Source: Clostridia bacterium (lineage in GTDB: Bacteria; Bacillota_A; Clostridia; Oscillospirales; Acutalibacteraceae). Taken from it: 5,752 nucleotides of DNA. Where the stretch lies: contig JAFPAK010000335.1 in NCBI GenBank assembly GCA_017390825.1, forward strand, positions 1 through 5,752. The letters run 5' to 3'. Positions 1 to 5,752 of the stretch are shown here, piece after piece. Position 1 is the stretch's first letter. Each line of letters starts with the position of its first letter. The notes beneath the pieces are model-generated. The model searched no databases and was not told where the DNA came from. It worked only from the letters and a program-made list of their open reading frames with translations. The position numbers and the translations under genes were made by a program.

Positions 1-444
1 ATAGATGAAACCATCACCGTCTGGGTTTGTCATAGGAATGGTTACTTTCATGTCAGCAATAGTTGTTGTAACGTTTTTTGGAATTGTTGTTGCTTTAACA
101 AAATAAGTTCCCTGCTCAAGATCTCCAAATGTTGCAACGCCTTTAGCATTAGTTGTTGCAGTTTTGCCTGAAATAGCAGTACCATCATCAGAACAGAGCT
201 GATATTCAACTCCTTCGAGTGCTGTGTAGCCTGTTGGAATTTCCATCTCTTCACCGGTAGCATCACCTTTAACACCAAGATCCAATTCGTTATCAACATC
301 ATCTTTTTTACTTTCGTATGTGTAGATAGTGATTGAACCTTTTTTACTTGTGTCAACAAGTACTGCTGCACTTGCAACTATGCAAGTAGCTGACAACAGA
401 ACTAAACATAGAACAAGCGCTGAAATTCGTCTGAACATTTTCAT
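1..444 (-). CDS. Backbone (major) pilin, N-terminal 148 residues, cut by the left edge
   Basis: Likely the shaft subunit of the pilus whose tip is the upstream adhesin. The start ATG at 444-442 has AAGGAG 8 nt upstream; a second ATG two codons later (438-436) is spaced less well. Residues 1-26 form a Sec signal peptide: Lys/Arg-rich start (K2, R5, R6), hydrophobic core 7-23, AXA-type cleavage site A24-S25-A26. The mature part begins with a beta strand GSITIYTYE (36-44), the usual opening of SpaA/SpaH/FimP-type pilins, followed by LEGVEYQL (76-83), AKGVATFGDLEQGTYFVK (100-117) and IPMTNPDGDG (136-145). In this family the last segment lies just before the pilin motif (V-x-V-Y-P-K-N), whose lysine is joined to the next subunit by sortase C; the window stops at Y148, just short of it. 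No in-frame stop occurs. The sortase signal is expected outside the window. Assignment rests on pattern recognition of these motifs. Confidence 0.88.
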   Translation of the reverse strand, partial: MKMFRRISALVLCLVLLSATCIVASAAVLVDTSKKGSITIYTYESKKDDVDNELDLGVKGDATGEEMEIPTGYTALEGVEYQLCSDDGTAISGKTATTNAKGVATFGDLEQGTYFVKATTIPKNVTTTIADMKVTIPMTNPDGDGFIY

Positions 445-452
445 AAAAATTT

Positions 453-458
453 CTCCTT
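453..458 (-). promoter_or_regulatory. Ribosome binding site of the pilin gene
   Basis: AAGGAG on the minus strand, 8 nt before the ATG at 444-442. This perfect Shine-Dalgarno core decides between the two nearby ATG codons and fits strong translation, as expected for an abundant shaft subunit. Confidence 0.9.
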
Positions 459-479
459 AAAATTATTCATTATCCCCCA

Positions 480-508
480 CCGCCTGAAAACTGCAGCTTT
501 TCAGGCGG
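480..508 (-). promoter_or_regulatory. Intergenic 11-bp hairpin between adhesin and pilin genes
   Basis: Perfect inverted repeat: CCGCCTGAAAA pairs with TTTTCAGGCGG around a 7-nt loop containing CTGCAG. It starts 21 nt after the adhesin stop codon and ends about 21 nt before the pilin Shine-Dalgarno. No U-tract follows on the minus strand (the next bases are TGGGGGATAATG), nor on the plus strand, so it does not look like a strong intrinsic terminator. A partial terminator, or an RNA processing/stability element that raises pilin mRNA over tip mRNA, is plausible. The role is inferred; the stem is directly visible. Confidence 0.6.
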
Positions 509-529
509 AAAAGTTTGATTTAATGATGA

Positions 530-3500
530 CTATTCTTCGTCATCGTCATTCCTGCGTCTTTTAGTGACAACAAGATATATTGCTGCGATGAGCATCATCG
601 CAATGCCTGCAATAATAACATACAGCGCATATCCGCCGGTTTCGGGCATTTCAATCACCTCCGCCGTGATCGTATCTGTTACCGTGCAGGTAAGCTTATT
701 GGTATCGGCATTATAGGTTATCATACTGCCACTTGATGAAGCGTTTGCAGTAAATACTATCTCCTCACCATAAAGCTCAAGACCGCCCGGAGCTTTAGTT
801 TCGATTAGCGTATATGTTTTACCTGCACTTAAAGTGCCTGAATATGTGCCTATGCCGGTAGTTTCAGCGGTGATGAGCGTGGTCAGCAAAGTCTTGCTGT
901 CTCCCGTTCCCTCATATAGCTTAAACTCTGCCCCGCCATAGCTTTTGCCGTCTGTACCCTTCTTGACTACCTCAAAGCCGATAGAAGTTACCGTGTAATC
1001 ATTTATAAATGTCACAGTAGCGCTTGTGGTATTCGCTGTTCCTTTTTTAACAACCTGCGTTGTGAGGGTAGTTGCTGTATACGAGCTTGTATTTTCTGTT
1101 TCCAATACATTAGTGTCGGTGTAATTGATATCGTAGGTGACAGTAAGATTTTCTCCGCTTACCATATGGGTACTGCCATTATATTCATTAAAGGTATAAG
1201 TACCGGCGCCGATCTCTGCATTTGCAGACGATGTATTGGTGTAAACATCATTGCTATCTACCTTAACGGCAAATTCTATACCGCTGCTGTCCTTGATGGT
1301 GTAAGCAGTCGGTAGGTTCGTGTTATTCTTGTCGGACACACGGGCTGTGACGCTGAATTTATTGTACTCGATATCAAGCGTTGTCATAGAGAAAGTGCTT
1401 TCGCCGCTTGTTTCTGTACAGATTTGATCGCCGAATTTAAAGGTCGGTCCTTTGTCGGTTGCGCTATCCTCAAGTGTGCCGTTTTGCTCAAGGCTTTTGA
1501 CCTTGATATAATATGTGAGTGTTACGATACCGTCGTTATAGGACATATCCGATTTACTCCAGCTAACGACGTCATTAGATACAATGGGCGCATCACCCAC
1601 ACTTGAAGCAGGAGCGTAGCCCGAATAATACTCAAACACCGAAGTGTTGATAGAATCGGTAAAGCTTGCCTCACCGCTTGAACCTCTGACGGCAAGAGTT
1701 GCAGTAACCCTTGCGATACCGTCTGATGATATCCACTCAATTGACTTATCTACCGCAACGCTTGCATTTTCATAAGTCAACTTTGGCTTTTCGATTAGAT
1801 AGTTCTCATCCTCGGCGGAATCGCTCCAGACCTCATCAGCCGATTCAAATATTGCCGATGCATTGGTCGGTACATTTGTGACACCCGAACTCATATAGCT
1901 GTCTTTAAGCTTTACCGTGAAGGTAAGCTTCGAGTATTTAGTTGGCTCGGGAATTATCCAGGTGAGCGTATCAGCACTGTACGAAACGCTGCTGCTCTGC
2001 ATTACCACAGATGCGTTCTCTGTATAATTCTTATCGTCTGCAATGGTAAGCTTGTAGGACAACGGCTCAACAAACTCAAAATACTCTGAAAGTACATCGG
2101 TATATACTGCTGAGCCTGACGCAACCTGCGATACCTTGGTACCTACCTCTGTGCCGAGATCGGCAGCGTTCTGAACATCAATATAATCACCGTAAACGCC
2201 TGTAACACCATCAATGCTATTAGCAAACTCCGCCATCTTTTGCAGATAGATCGAATCCTCCTCGCTAAGATTGATACCTACCGTGTAGAAATACACTTTT
2301 TCAACGCCGTCGATTTTTTTGATCTTATTGACGAGCGTTTCGACCTGTGATCGGTAATATGTCTCACTGTCGGGATCGGAGGGCTTACCGTCAGACACAA
2401 ATAACACAAACTGTGTTTTGTTGGCACCGCCGGATGCAAGATTCGGAACAAGAGAGCTTGCAGCATCATTAAGTCCTTTACTATACAAGGTAGCAGCTCC
2501 GTTTTTTATTCTTTCATATGTAAGATTTGTAGCTTCTCTTGATGTGCTTTCGGGATTTCTGTATGTAACAATATCGTTGAGCGAAGATTCTGCGGTAGTG
2601 TAATATTTTCCGTTATTGTAAATTACAGAATTAGAGTCGCCAAATTGCATATAACCTACTCTTGATCCATCCGCAGCAAAAACGGTTTCAACCACTTTTT
2701 GAAGACCGTCCTGAGCATCAGCAAGATAGTCGACGCATCCTTTGGCATAATCGCCTACAAGCGGTACTTGAAGTGCTGACCCTTTGGAATTGGTAACATC
2801 CACATAGCTGCCACCAACTTTGATCTGTGCATTTAAAAATTTGGTAATTATTTCATATTTGCCTTCGGAATTTCTGCCTAAATGACCATACGGTCGATAA
2901 AAATTGGCATTATATCCGTAATTACCATCTGCAGCAATATACTCATTATTTGCTGCAGCCCACTCTTTAAATGCGTGGACATCAAGAAGCAATCCTTGGT
3001 TATTTGTATCTGCTGCGTAACCAAACCAGACATCGTTGATAAACATACTATCAGTACCGATCTTGATTGTATAATTATCTTGTTTATCTACAAGATACTG
3101 CTCGGCCTTCTCTTTTGAATCAATAAGCACTTTCAATCCGGTTGTGGTCGTATCGTTGAGATACCGTTTAAGCGTCTCACCTACCGTATCGGTGATCTTT
3201 ATGATATATGCGTGCTCTTCACAGCCGCACCACTCCGAATATGCACCGTATCCAGGACCGACATCGAGTATAGTGGTTCCATTCTTTAATGTAACTGTAT
3301 TGCCCTGATATCCCGCTTTGGCTGCTGCTGCGTTGAATATTGCATTTTTCTGTTCAGCATTTAATGCATCGTATGACGAAACACCATATGTATCAAACAA
3401 GGCTTGTGCAGCTTCATTTGCAGTTGTGTAGCAGTTATTAAAGGTCATTGAATATGAACGGTCAAGTATTACCGTTGTATCCGATGGAACTGTGGTGGTT

Positions 3501-5752
3501 ACGTCCGCATTATTGTACGGATCGTGAGCGGTCAGAGTAATATCTGCATATCCGCTGCTAAGATAGTCGGACTGCCATTCTGCGCTCTTATGAACATCGG
3601 GCTCACCGTATGTTCGTTTGAGTATTGGCTTCTCGTTATCCGGTGTATAAATATCATCACCGACAGCGAGCTTTGCTGAATCATTTGTCGGGAAATAATT
3701 TGTTCCCTCTTTTGTCATATTCTCGTCCTTAAGCTTAATATATATCTTCAGCTCGTTGGACTTGGCGATATCGGGAATACCCCATGTCACGGTCTTGCCG
3801 TCATTTCCAAGCGATATAGTTCCCGTATAGTCGGAGGTTACATCAACACCGTCCTCATATATTTCGTACCATCCGTCGGTGCGGGCGGTATCTACCTCGA
3901 AATCGTCAGAAATGACATCGGTATATGCGGAAAGCGTTGCAATCTGCTGAATAATCTCGCCTTTTATCTGCGTACCTAAGTCAGAGGCAGATTTTACGTC
4001 AATATAATCACCGTATGCTCCTGTGACTCCTTCGATCCTGTTTGCTATTTCAGCCATCTTGCGTAGATAAAGTGAGTCGTCTTCGGAAAGGTTAATACCT
4101 ACTGTGTAGAAATAAACCTTTTCAACGCCGTCGATATTTTTGATCTTATTGACGAGCTTTTCGACCTGTGATTCGTAATATGTTTCGTCGTCAGCGCTGT
4201 TAGGCTTACCATCTGACACAAACAATACAAACTGAGTTGCGTTAGCACCACTTCCGTTAGCCAAATTTGGAACGAGTTTGCTTGTAGCATCATCAAGACC
4301 GACATTGTAATATGTAGCTTCACCGTTTTTTATTCGATGATATGTAAGATTTGAAGCCTCACGTGAAGTACTGCTCGGATTTCGATATGTTACAATATCG
4401 TTGAGCGAAGATTCTGCGGTAGTGTAATATTCTCCGTTATTGTAAATTACAGAATTAGAGCCGCCAAATTGCATATAACCTACTCTCGTACCGTCTGCCG
4501 CAAATACAGTGTCCACTACCTGCTGCAAGCCGTCCTGAGCATCAGCAAGATAGTCGACGCATCCTTTGGCATAATCGCCTACAAGCGGTACTTGAAGTGA
4601 TGTGCCGTTAGAGTTGGTAACGTTTACATAGCTATCTCCTATTTTAATTTTGACTTCTTGGTAACGAGTAATAATCTCATATTTTCCGTCAGAATTTTTT
4701 CCCATATGACCGTAAGGTCTGTAAAATGATGTATTACTTCCGTGAGCTGCATCGGCATCGATATAAATATCATTTTCATTAGCCCATTCTTTAAACGCAC
4801 ACACATCTATAAGCACAGGCTGATTGTTTAGAGATTTATATCCCATCCAGACCCCGTTAACAAAAATCGCTTCTGACTGAATATCAATAGTCATCGTATT
4901 ATTTTCATCAACAAGATACTGTTCAGCAACTGATTGCGAGTCGATAAGCACCTTAAATCCTGTTGCACTATCATCAGCTAAATATCGATTAATAATCGGA
5001 CTTACATCATTTTCAAGCTTTAATATATACGCATGCTCGCCACATTTGCACCATTCGGAATAAGCACCGTGGTAAGAGTCAACAAGCAATGTTCCATCGG
5101 AATTTATGGTGTAATCATTGCCCTGATATCCCGCTTTGCTTGCCGCTGCGTTGAATATTGCATCCTTCTTATCAGCAGTTAATAAATCGTATGACGAAAC
5201 ATTGTATGCATCAAACGTGCTTTGTGCAGCTTCATTTGCAGCTGTGTAGCAGTTATTAAAGGTCATTGAATATGAACGGTCAAGTATTACCGTTGTATCC
5301 GATGATGCAAGTGTGAGCGTTTCGGTTTCCTGATCAGGTATCGATGCATCGAGTGTTATCACCGCAGAGCCTTCACTTACACTTACCCACTCTGCATTTT
5401 TTACTGCCTCGCTGACCGACAAATTAACAGTGCGCATCAAGGTAGGCTGTGGATTATTTACACTAATAATATTTCCGGCAGTTGTTACAACATTTGCCGA
5501 AGTATTTGTTTTAAAGGTGTGCGTGCCGGTAAGTGAGAGATTTTCATCTGTGAGCTTGACATATATTATAAGCTGATTGTCCTGCGTGATATCCGGGATC
5601 TGCCATGTTACAGTCTTGCCGTCATCTGCAAGTTTTACTGTATATTCAGAGGTTATCGCTCCATTCTCGTAAACTTCAAACCACCCATTATCTCCACTAT
5701 TAAAACTGTATATTTCGAAATCATCAGAAATAATATCAGTATAAACGGCACC
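530..5752 (-). CDS. Giant multi-VWA, sortase-anchored pilus tip adhesin (N-terminus outside window)
   Basis: Probable cell-surface adhesin at the tip of a sortase-built pilus, secreted and covalently attached through its C-terminus. The frame is open from the right edge to TAG at 530-532, giving 1740 visible residues; no start or signal peptide is in view. Order: end of an upstream module (1 to ~115); VWA domain A (~116-609, MIDAS D158-R-S160-Y-S162, T480, D514); beta-sandwich (610 to ~720); VWA domain B (~721-1216, MIDAS D764/S766/S768, T1088, D1121); beta-sandwich (1217 to ~1330); a further beta segment (~1331-1455); two CnaB-like domains (~1458-1588 and ~1590-1696); sorting signal MPETGG (1702-1707), hydrophobic span, and KRRRNDDDEE tail. 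Known VWA pilus adhesins such as RrgA have one VWA with inserted arms, so tandem copies are unusual. Downstream is a backbone pilin gene in the same direction. Surface adhesin is well supported; the ligand cannot be told. Confidence 0.93.
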   Translation of the reverse strand, partial: GAVYTDIISDDFEIYSFNSGDNGWFEVYENGAITSEYTVKLADDGKTVTWQIPDITQDNQLIIYVKLTDENLSLTGTHTFKTNTSANVVTTAGNIISVNNPQPTLMRTVNLSVSEAVKNAEWVSVSEGSAVITLDASIPDQETETLTLASSDTTVILDRSYSMTFNNCYTAANEAAQSTFDAYNVSSYDLLTADKKDAIFNAAASKAGYQGNDYTINSDGTLLVDSYHGAYSEWCKCGEHAYILKLENDVSPIINRYLADDSATGFKVLIDSQSVAEQYLVDENNTMTIDIQSEAIFVNGVWMGYKSLNNQPVLIDVCAFKEWANENDIYIDADAAHGSNTSFYRPYGHMGKNSDGKYEIITRYQEVKIKIGDSYVNVTNSNGTSLQVPLVGDYAKGCVDYLADAQDGLQQVVDTVFAADGTRVGYMQFGGSNSVIYNNGEYYTTAESSLNDIVTYRNPSSTSREASNLTYHRIKNGEATYYNVGLDDATSKLVPNLANGSGANATQFVLFVSDGKPNSADDETYYESQVEKLVNKIKNIDGVEKVYFYTVGINLSEDDSLYLRKMAEIANRIEGVTGAYGDYIDVKSASDLGTQIKGEIIQQIATLSAYTDVISDDFEVDTARTDGWYEIYEDGVDVTSDYTGTISLGNDGKTVTWGIPDIAKSNELKIYIKLKDENMTKEGTNYFPTNDSAKLAVGDDIYTPDNEKPILKRTYGEPDVHKSAEWQSDYLSSGYADITLTAHDPYNNADVTTTVPSDTTVILDRSYSMTFNNCYTTANEAAQALFDTYGVSSYDALNAEQKNAIFNAAAAKAGYQGNTVTLKNGTTILDVGPGYGAYSEWCGCEEHAYIIKITDTVGETLKRYLNDTTTTGLKVLIDSKEKAEQYLVDKQDNYTIKIGTDSMFINDVWFGYAADTNNQGLLLDVHAFKEWAAANNEYIAADGNYGYNANFYRPYGHLGRNSEGKYEIITKFLNAQIKVGGSYVDVTNSKGSALQVPLVGDYAKGCVDYLADAQDGLQKVVETVFAADGSRVGYMQFGDSNSVIYNNGKYYTTAESSLNDIVTYRNPESTSREATNLTYERIKNGAATLYSKGLNDAASSLVPNLASGGANKTQFVLFVSDGKPSDPDSETYYRSQVETLVNKIKKIDGVEKVYFYTVGINLSEEDSIYLQKMAEFANSIDGVTGVYGDYIDVQNAADLGTEVGTKVSQVASGSAVYTDVLSEYFEFVEPLSYKLTIADDKNYTENASVVMQSSSVSYSADTLTWIIPEPTKYSKLTFTVKLKDSYMSSGVTNVPTNASAIFESADEVWSDSAEDENYLIEKPKLTYENASVAVDKSIEWISSDGIARVTATLAVRGSSGEASFTDSINTSVFEYYSGYAPASSVGDAPIVSNDVVSWSKSDMSYNDGIVTLTYYIKVKSLEQNGTLEDSATDKGPTFKFGDQICTETSGESTFSMTTLDIEYNKFSVTARVSDKNNTNLPTAYTIKDSSGIEFAVKVDSNDVYTNTSSANAEIGAGTYTFNEYNGSTHMVSGENLTVTYDINYTDTNVLETENTSSYTATTLTTQVVKKGTANTTSATVTFINDYTVTSIGFEVVKKGTDGKSYGGAEFKLYEGTGDSKTLLTTLITAETTGIGTYSGTLSAGKTYTLIETKAPGGLELYGEEIVFTANASSSGSMITYNADTNKLTCTVTDTITAEVIEMPETGGYALYVIIAGIAMMLIAAIYLVVTKRRRNDDDEE
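533..649 (-). other. Cell-wall sorting signal of the adhesin (residues 1702-1740)
   Basis: MPETGG, then a 23-residue hydrophobic span (1708-1730), a KRRR stop-transfer and an acidic NDDDEE end. This is the tripartite LPXTG-type signal; sortase would cut between T1705 and G1706. It shows the protein is covalently attached to the pilus or the peptidoglycan. Confidence 0.95.
665..985 (-). other. C-terminal CnaB/SpaA-type stalk domain (residues 1590-1696)
   Basis: Starts with IGFEVVKKGTDGK, followed by GGAEFKLYEG, and has the E-box signature LIETKAPGG with E1651. In the CnaB family a strand-1 lysine forms an intramolecular isopeptide bond with an Asn/Asp of the last strand, catalysed by this glutamate. 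Candidates here are K1597 or K1598 with D1693 (in TVTDTI). The domain sits just before the sorting signal and probably acts as a rigid spacer. A less typical CnaB-like domain precedes it (residues ~1458-1588, nt ~989-1381), ending in TFINDYT with N1584. Confidence 0.8.
2568..2662 (-). repeat. Near-identical DNA island 1, module B copy
   Basis: Matches 4392-4486 at 93 of 95 bases (offset 1824), encoding the stretch from YMQFG to SLNDIV. Neighbouring parts of the two modules differ at many synonymous sites. Confidence 0.85.
2706..2775 (-). repeat. Identical 70-bp DNA island 2, module B copy
   Basis: Identical over all 70 bases to 4530-4599. It encodes LQVPLVGDYAKGCVDYLADA and the next residues, the VWA helix 1 that follows the insert. 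Confidence 0.9.
2759..3448 (-). other. Insertion domain in VWA B (residues 769-998)
   Basis: Counterpart of the insert in VWA A, about 230 residues, at exactly the same place after DRSYS. Conserved landmarks are NNCYTTANEAAQ (C774), EWCGCEEHAYI (C842, C844, H847), FINDVWFGY, DVHAFKEWAAANN (H926), YRPYGHLGRNSEGKYEI (H957). Position 926 is His where copy A has Cys (318). Several loops differ between the copies, for example the stretch after GYQGN and the one before YRPYGH, which may tune binding specificity. Confidence 0.7.
3405..3486 (-). repeat. Near-identical DNA island 3, module B copy
   Basis: Matches 5223-5304 at 81 of 82 bases (offset 1818). It encodes the MIDAS segment SDTTVILDRSYSMTFNNCYT and the first residues of the insert. 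Confidence 0.9.
4392..4486 (-). repeat. Near-identical DNA island 1, module A copy
   Basis: Partner of 2568-2662. The two differences are single T/C changes. Confidence 0.85.
4530..4599 (-). repeat. Identical 70-bp DNA island 2, module A copy
   Basis: Partner of 2706-2775, identical including all third codon positions. Confidence 0.9.
4583..5266 (-). other. Insertion domain in VWA A, directly after the MIDAS DxSxS loop (residues 163-390)
   Basis: In an ordinary VWA domain the DxSxS motif is followed at once by helix 1, and the MIDAS threonine lies roughly 65-75 residues on. Here S162 and T480 are 318 residues apart, because about 228 residues separate the DxSxS motif from the helix-1-like VGDYAKGCVDYL. 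The insert starts with Ala-rich helical sequence (to about 210), then beta/loop sequence with EWCKCGEHAYI (C235, C237, H240), FVNGVWMGY, DVCAFKEWANEN (C318) and YRPYGHMGKNSDGKYEI (H349). I recognise no named family. Its position suggests that it covers or extends the ligand-binding face. Confidence 0.7.
5223..5304 (-). repeat. Near-identical DNA island 3, module A copy
   Basis: Partner of 3405-3486. The only difference is one C/T, giving Ala here and Thr in module B (CYTAANE versus CYTTANE). Confidence 0.9.

Larger units (their letters stand above)
2105..3925 (-). repeat. Module B of the tandem repeat, residues 610-1216
   Basis: Second full copy, 607 residues, homologous to module A along its entire length. 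Corresponding landmarks: YTDVISDDFE (610-619), PTNDSAK, AEW (W726), DRSYS (764-768), VGDYAKGCVDYLADAQDGL (999-1017), T1088, SDGKP (D1121), VYFYTVGIN. All MIDAS residues are present, so both VWA domains should bind a divalent metal. A third copy of the beta-sandwich begins immediately after, at YTDVLSEYFE (1217). Confidence 0.85.
3926..5743 (-). repeat. Module A of the tandem repeat (beta-sandwich + VWA), residues 4-609
   Basis: First of two full-length in-frame repeats inside the adhesin, 606 residues long. It opens with YTDIISDDFE (4-13) and a beta-sandwich containing KTNTSAN, then the strand with the AEW motif (W122), and then VWA A starting with SDTTVILDRSYSM. The VWA core resumes at the helix VGDYAKGCVDYLADAQDGL (391-409) and runs through GYMQFG, T480, FVLFVSDGKP (D514) and VYFYTVGIN. 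Because the beta-sandwich comes before the VWA with which it is grouped here, the natural evolutionary unit could equally be VWA followed by beta-sandwich. Confidence 0.85.

Noticed and set aside
48..377. Minus-strand open frame of 109 codons
   Set aside because: It is an out-of-frame shadow of the pilin gene. The true frame (444 to the edge) has a Shine-Dalgarno, signal peptide and family motifs; this frame has none.
382..444. Lipobox reading of the pilin signal peptide (cysteine at residue 21)
   Set aside because: The residues before the Cys are S-A-T, lacking the Gly/Ala expected at -1, and a good AXA site follows at 24-26.
469..474. GATAAT on the minus strand as a -10 box for a pilin promoter
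   Set aside because: At the usual 17-nt spacing upstream the sequence is CTGCAG inside the hairpin loop, with no resemblance to TTGACA.
480..508. Intrinsic terminator ending the adhesin transcript
   Set aside because: No run of U follows the stem on either strand, and the pilin gene needs transcription through it. Kept as a hairpin of unknown role.
1424..3118. Short open frames on the plus strand (1424-1606, 2418-2603, 2882-3118) and out-of-frame minus-strand ones (1522-1740, 2278-2469)
   Set aside because: All lie inside the continuous adhesin frame, have no ribosome binding site or recognisable domain, and the coding evidence favours the long frame.
4099..4323. Minus-strand open frame of 74 codons
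   Set aside because: Shadow of VWA A. It resembles the shadow at 2278-2469 only because the underlying modules are repeats.
5438..5440. TTG as a possible start codon of the adhesin
   Set aside because: The frame is open upstream to the edge and continues a beta-sandwich domain homologous to the one after VWA A. No signal peptide follows the TTG, so it is an internal leucine codon.

Overview
The window carries two co-directional genes on the minus strand. Together they look like the front of a sortase-assembled pilus (fimbria) operon from a Gram-positive, low-to-mid GC bacterium, most likely a gut-type Clostridia/Ruminococcus-like Firmicute. The grounds are an MPETGG cell-wall sorting signal, CnaB/SpaA-type beta domains, a strong AAGGAG ribosome binding site and typical Firmicute codon use. 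The genus is an inference; there is no rRNA or housekeeping marker.

Reading in the direction of transcription (right to left): nt 5752 to 530 is one uninterrupted reading frame of 1740 visible codons whose N-terminus lies beyond the right edge. It encodes a very large surface adhesin built from a module repeated about every 606-607 residues. Each module is a beta-sandwich followed by a von Willebrand factor A (VWA) domain with a complete MIDAS metal site. The window shows the tail of one module (residues 1 to about 115), two full VWA domains, a third beta-sandwich, a degenerate fourth beta segment, two CnaB-like stalk domains, and the sorting signal with its membrane anchor. Residue numbers for this protein count from the right window edge (residue 1 = nt 5752-5750).

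A gap of 85 nt follows (445-529), with a perfect 11-bp hairpin and then a ribosome binding site. The second gene (444 to beyond 1) starts with a clear signal peptide and the N-terminal domain of a major (backbone) pilin. It is cut by the left edge just after its 'PMTNPDGDG' signature. Tip adhesin followed by backbone pilin is the usual order in such operons; a class C sortase gene would be expected further left, outside the window.

The most interesting point is in the VWA domains. Each has about 228-230 residues inserted directly after the MIDAS DxSxS loop, before the first helix. The inserts are aromatic-rich and carry a CxCxxH motif plus other Cys positions, one of which is Cys in one copy and His in the other. 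This suggests a metal-binding accessory domain grafted onto the ligand-binding face. The two copies also share islands of near-identical DNA amid diverged sequence, pointing to gene conversion between modules.
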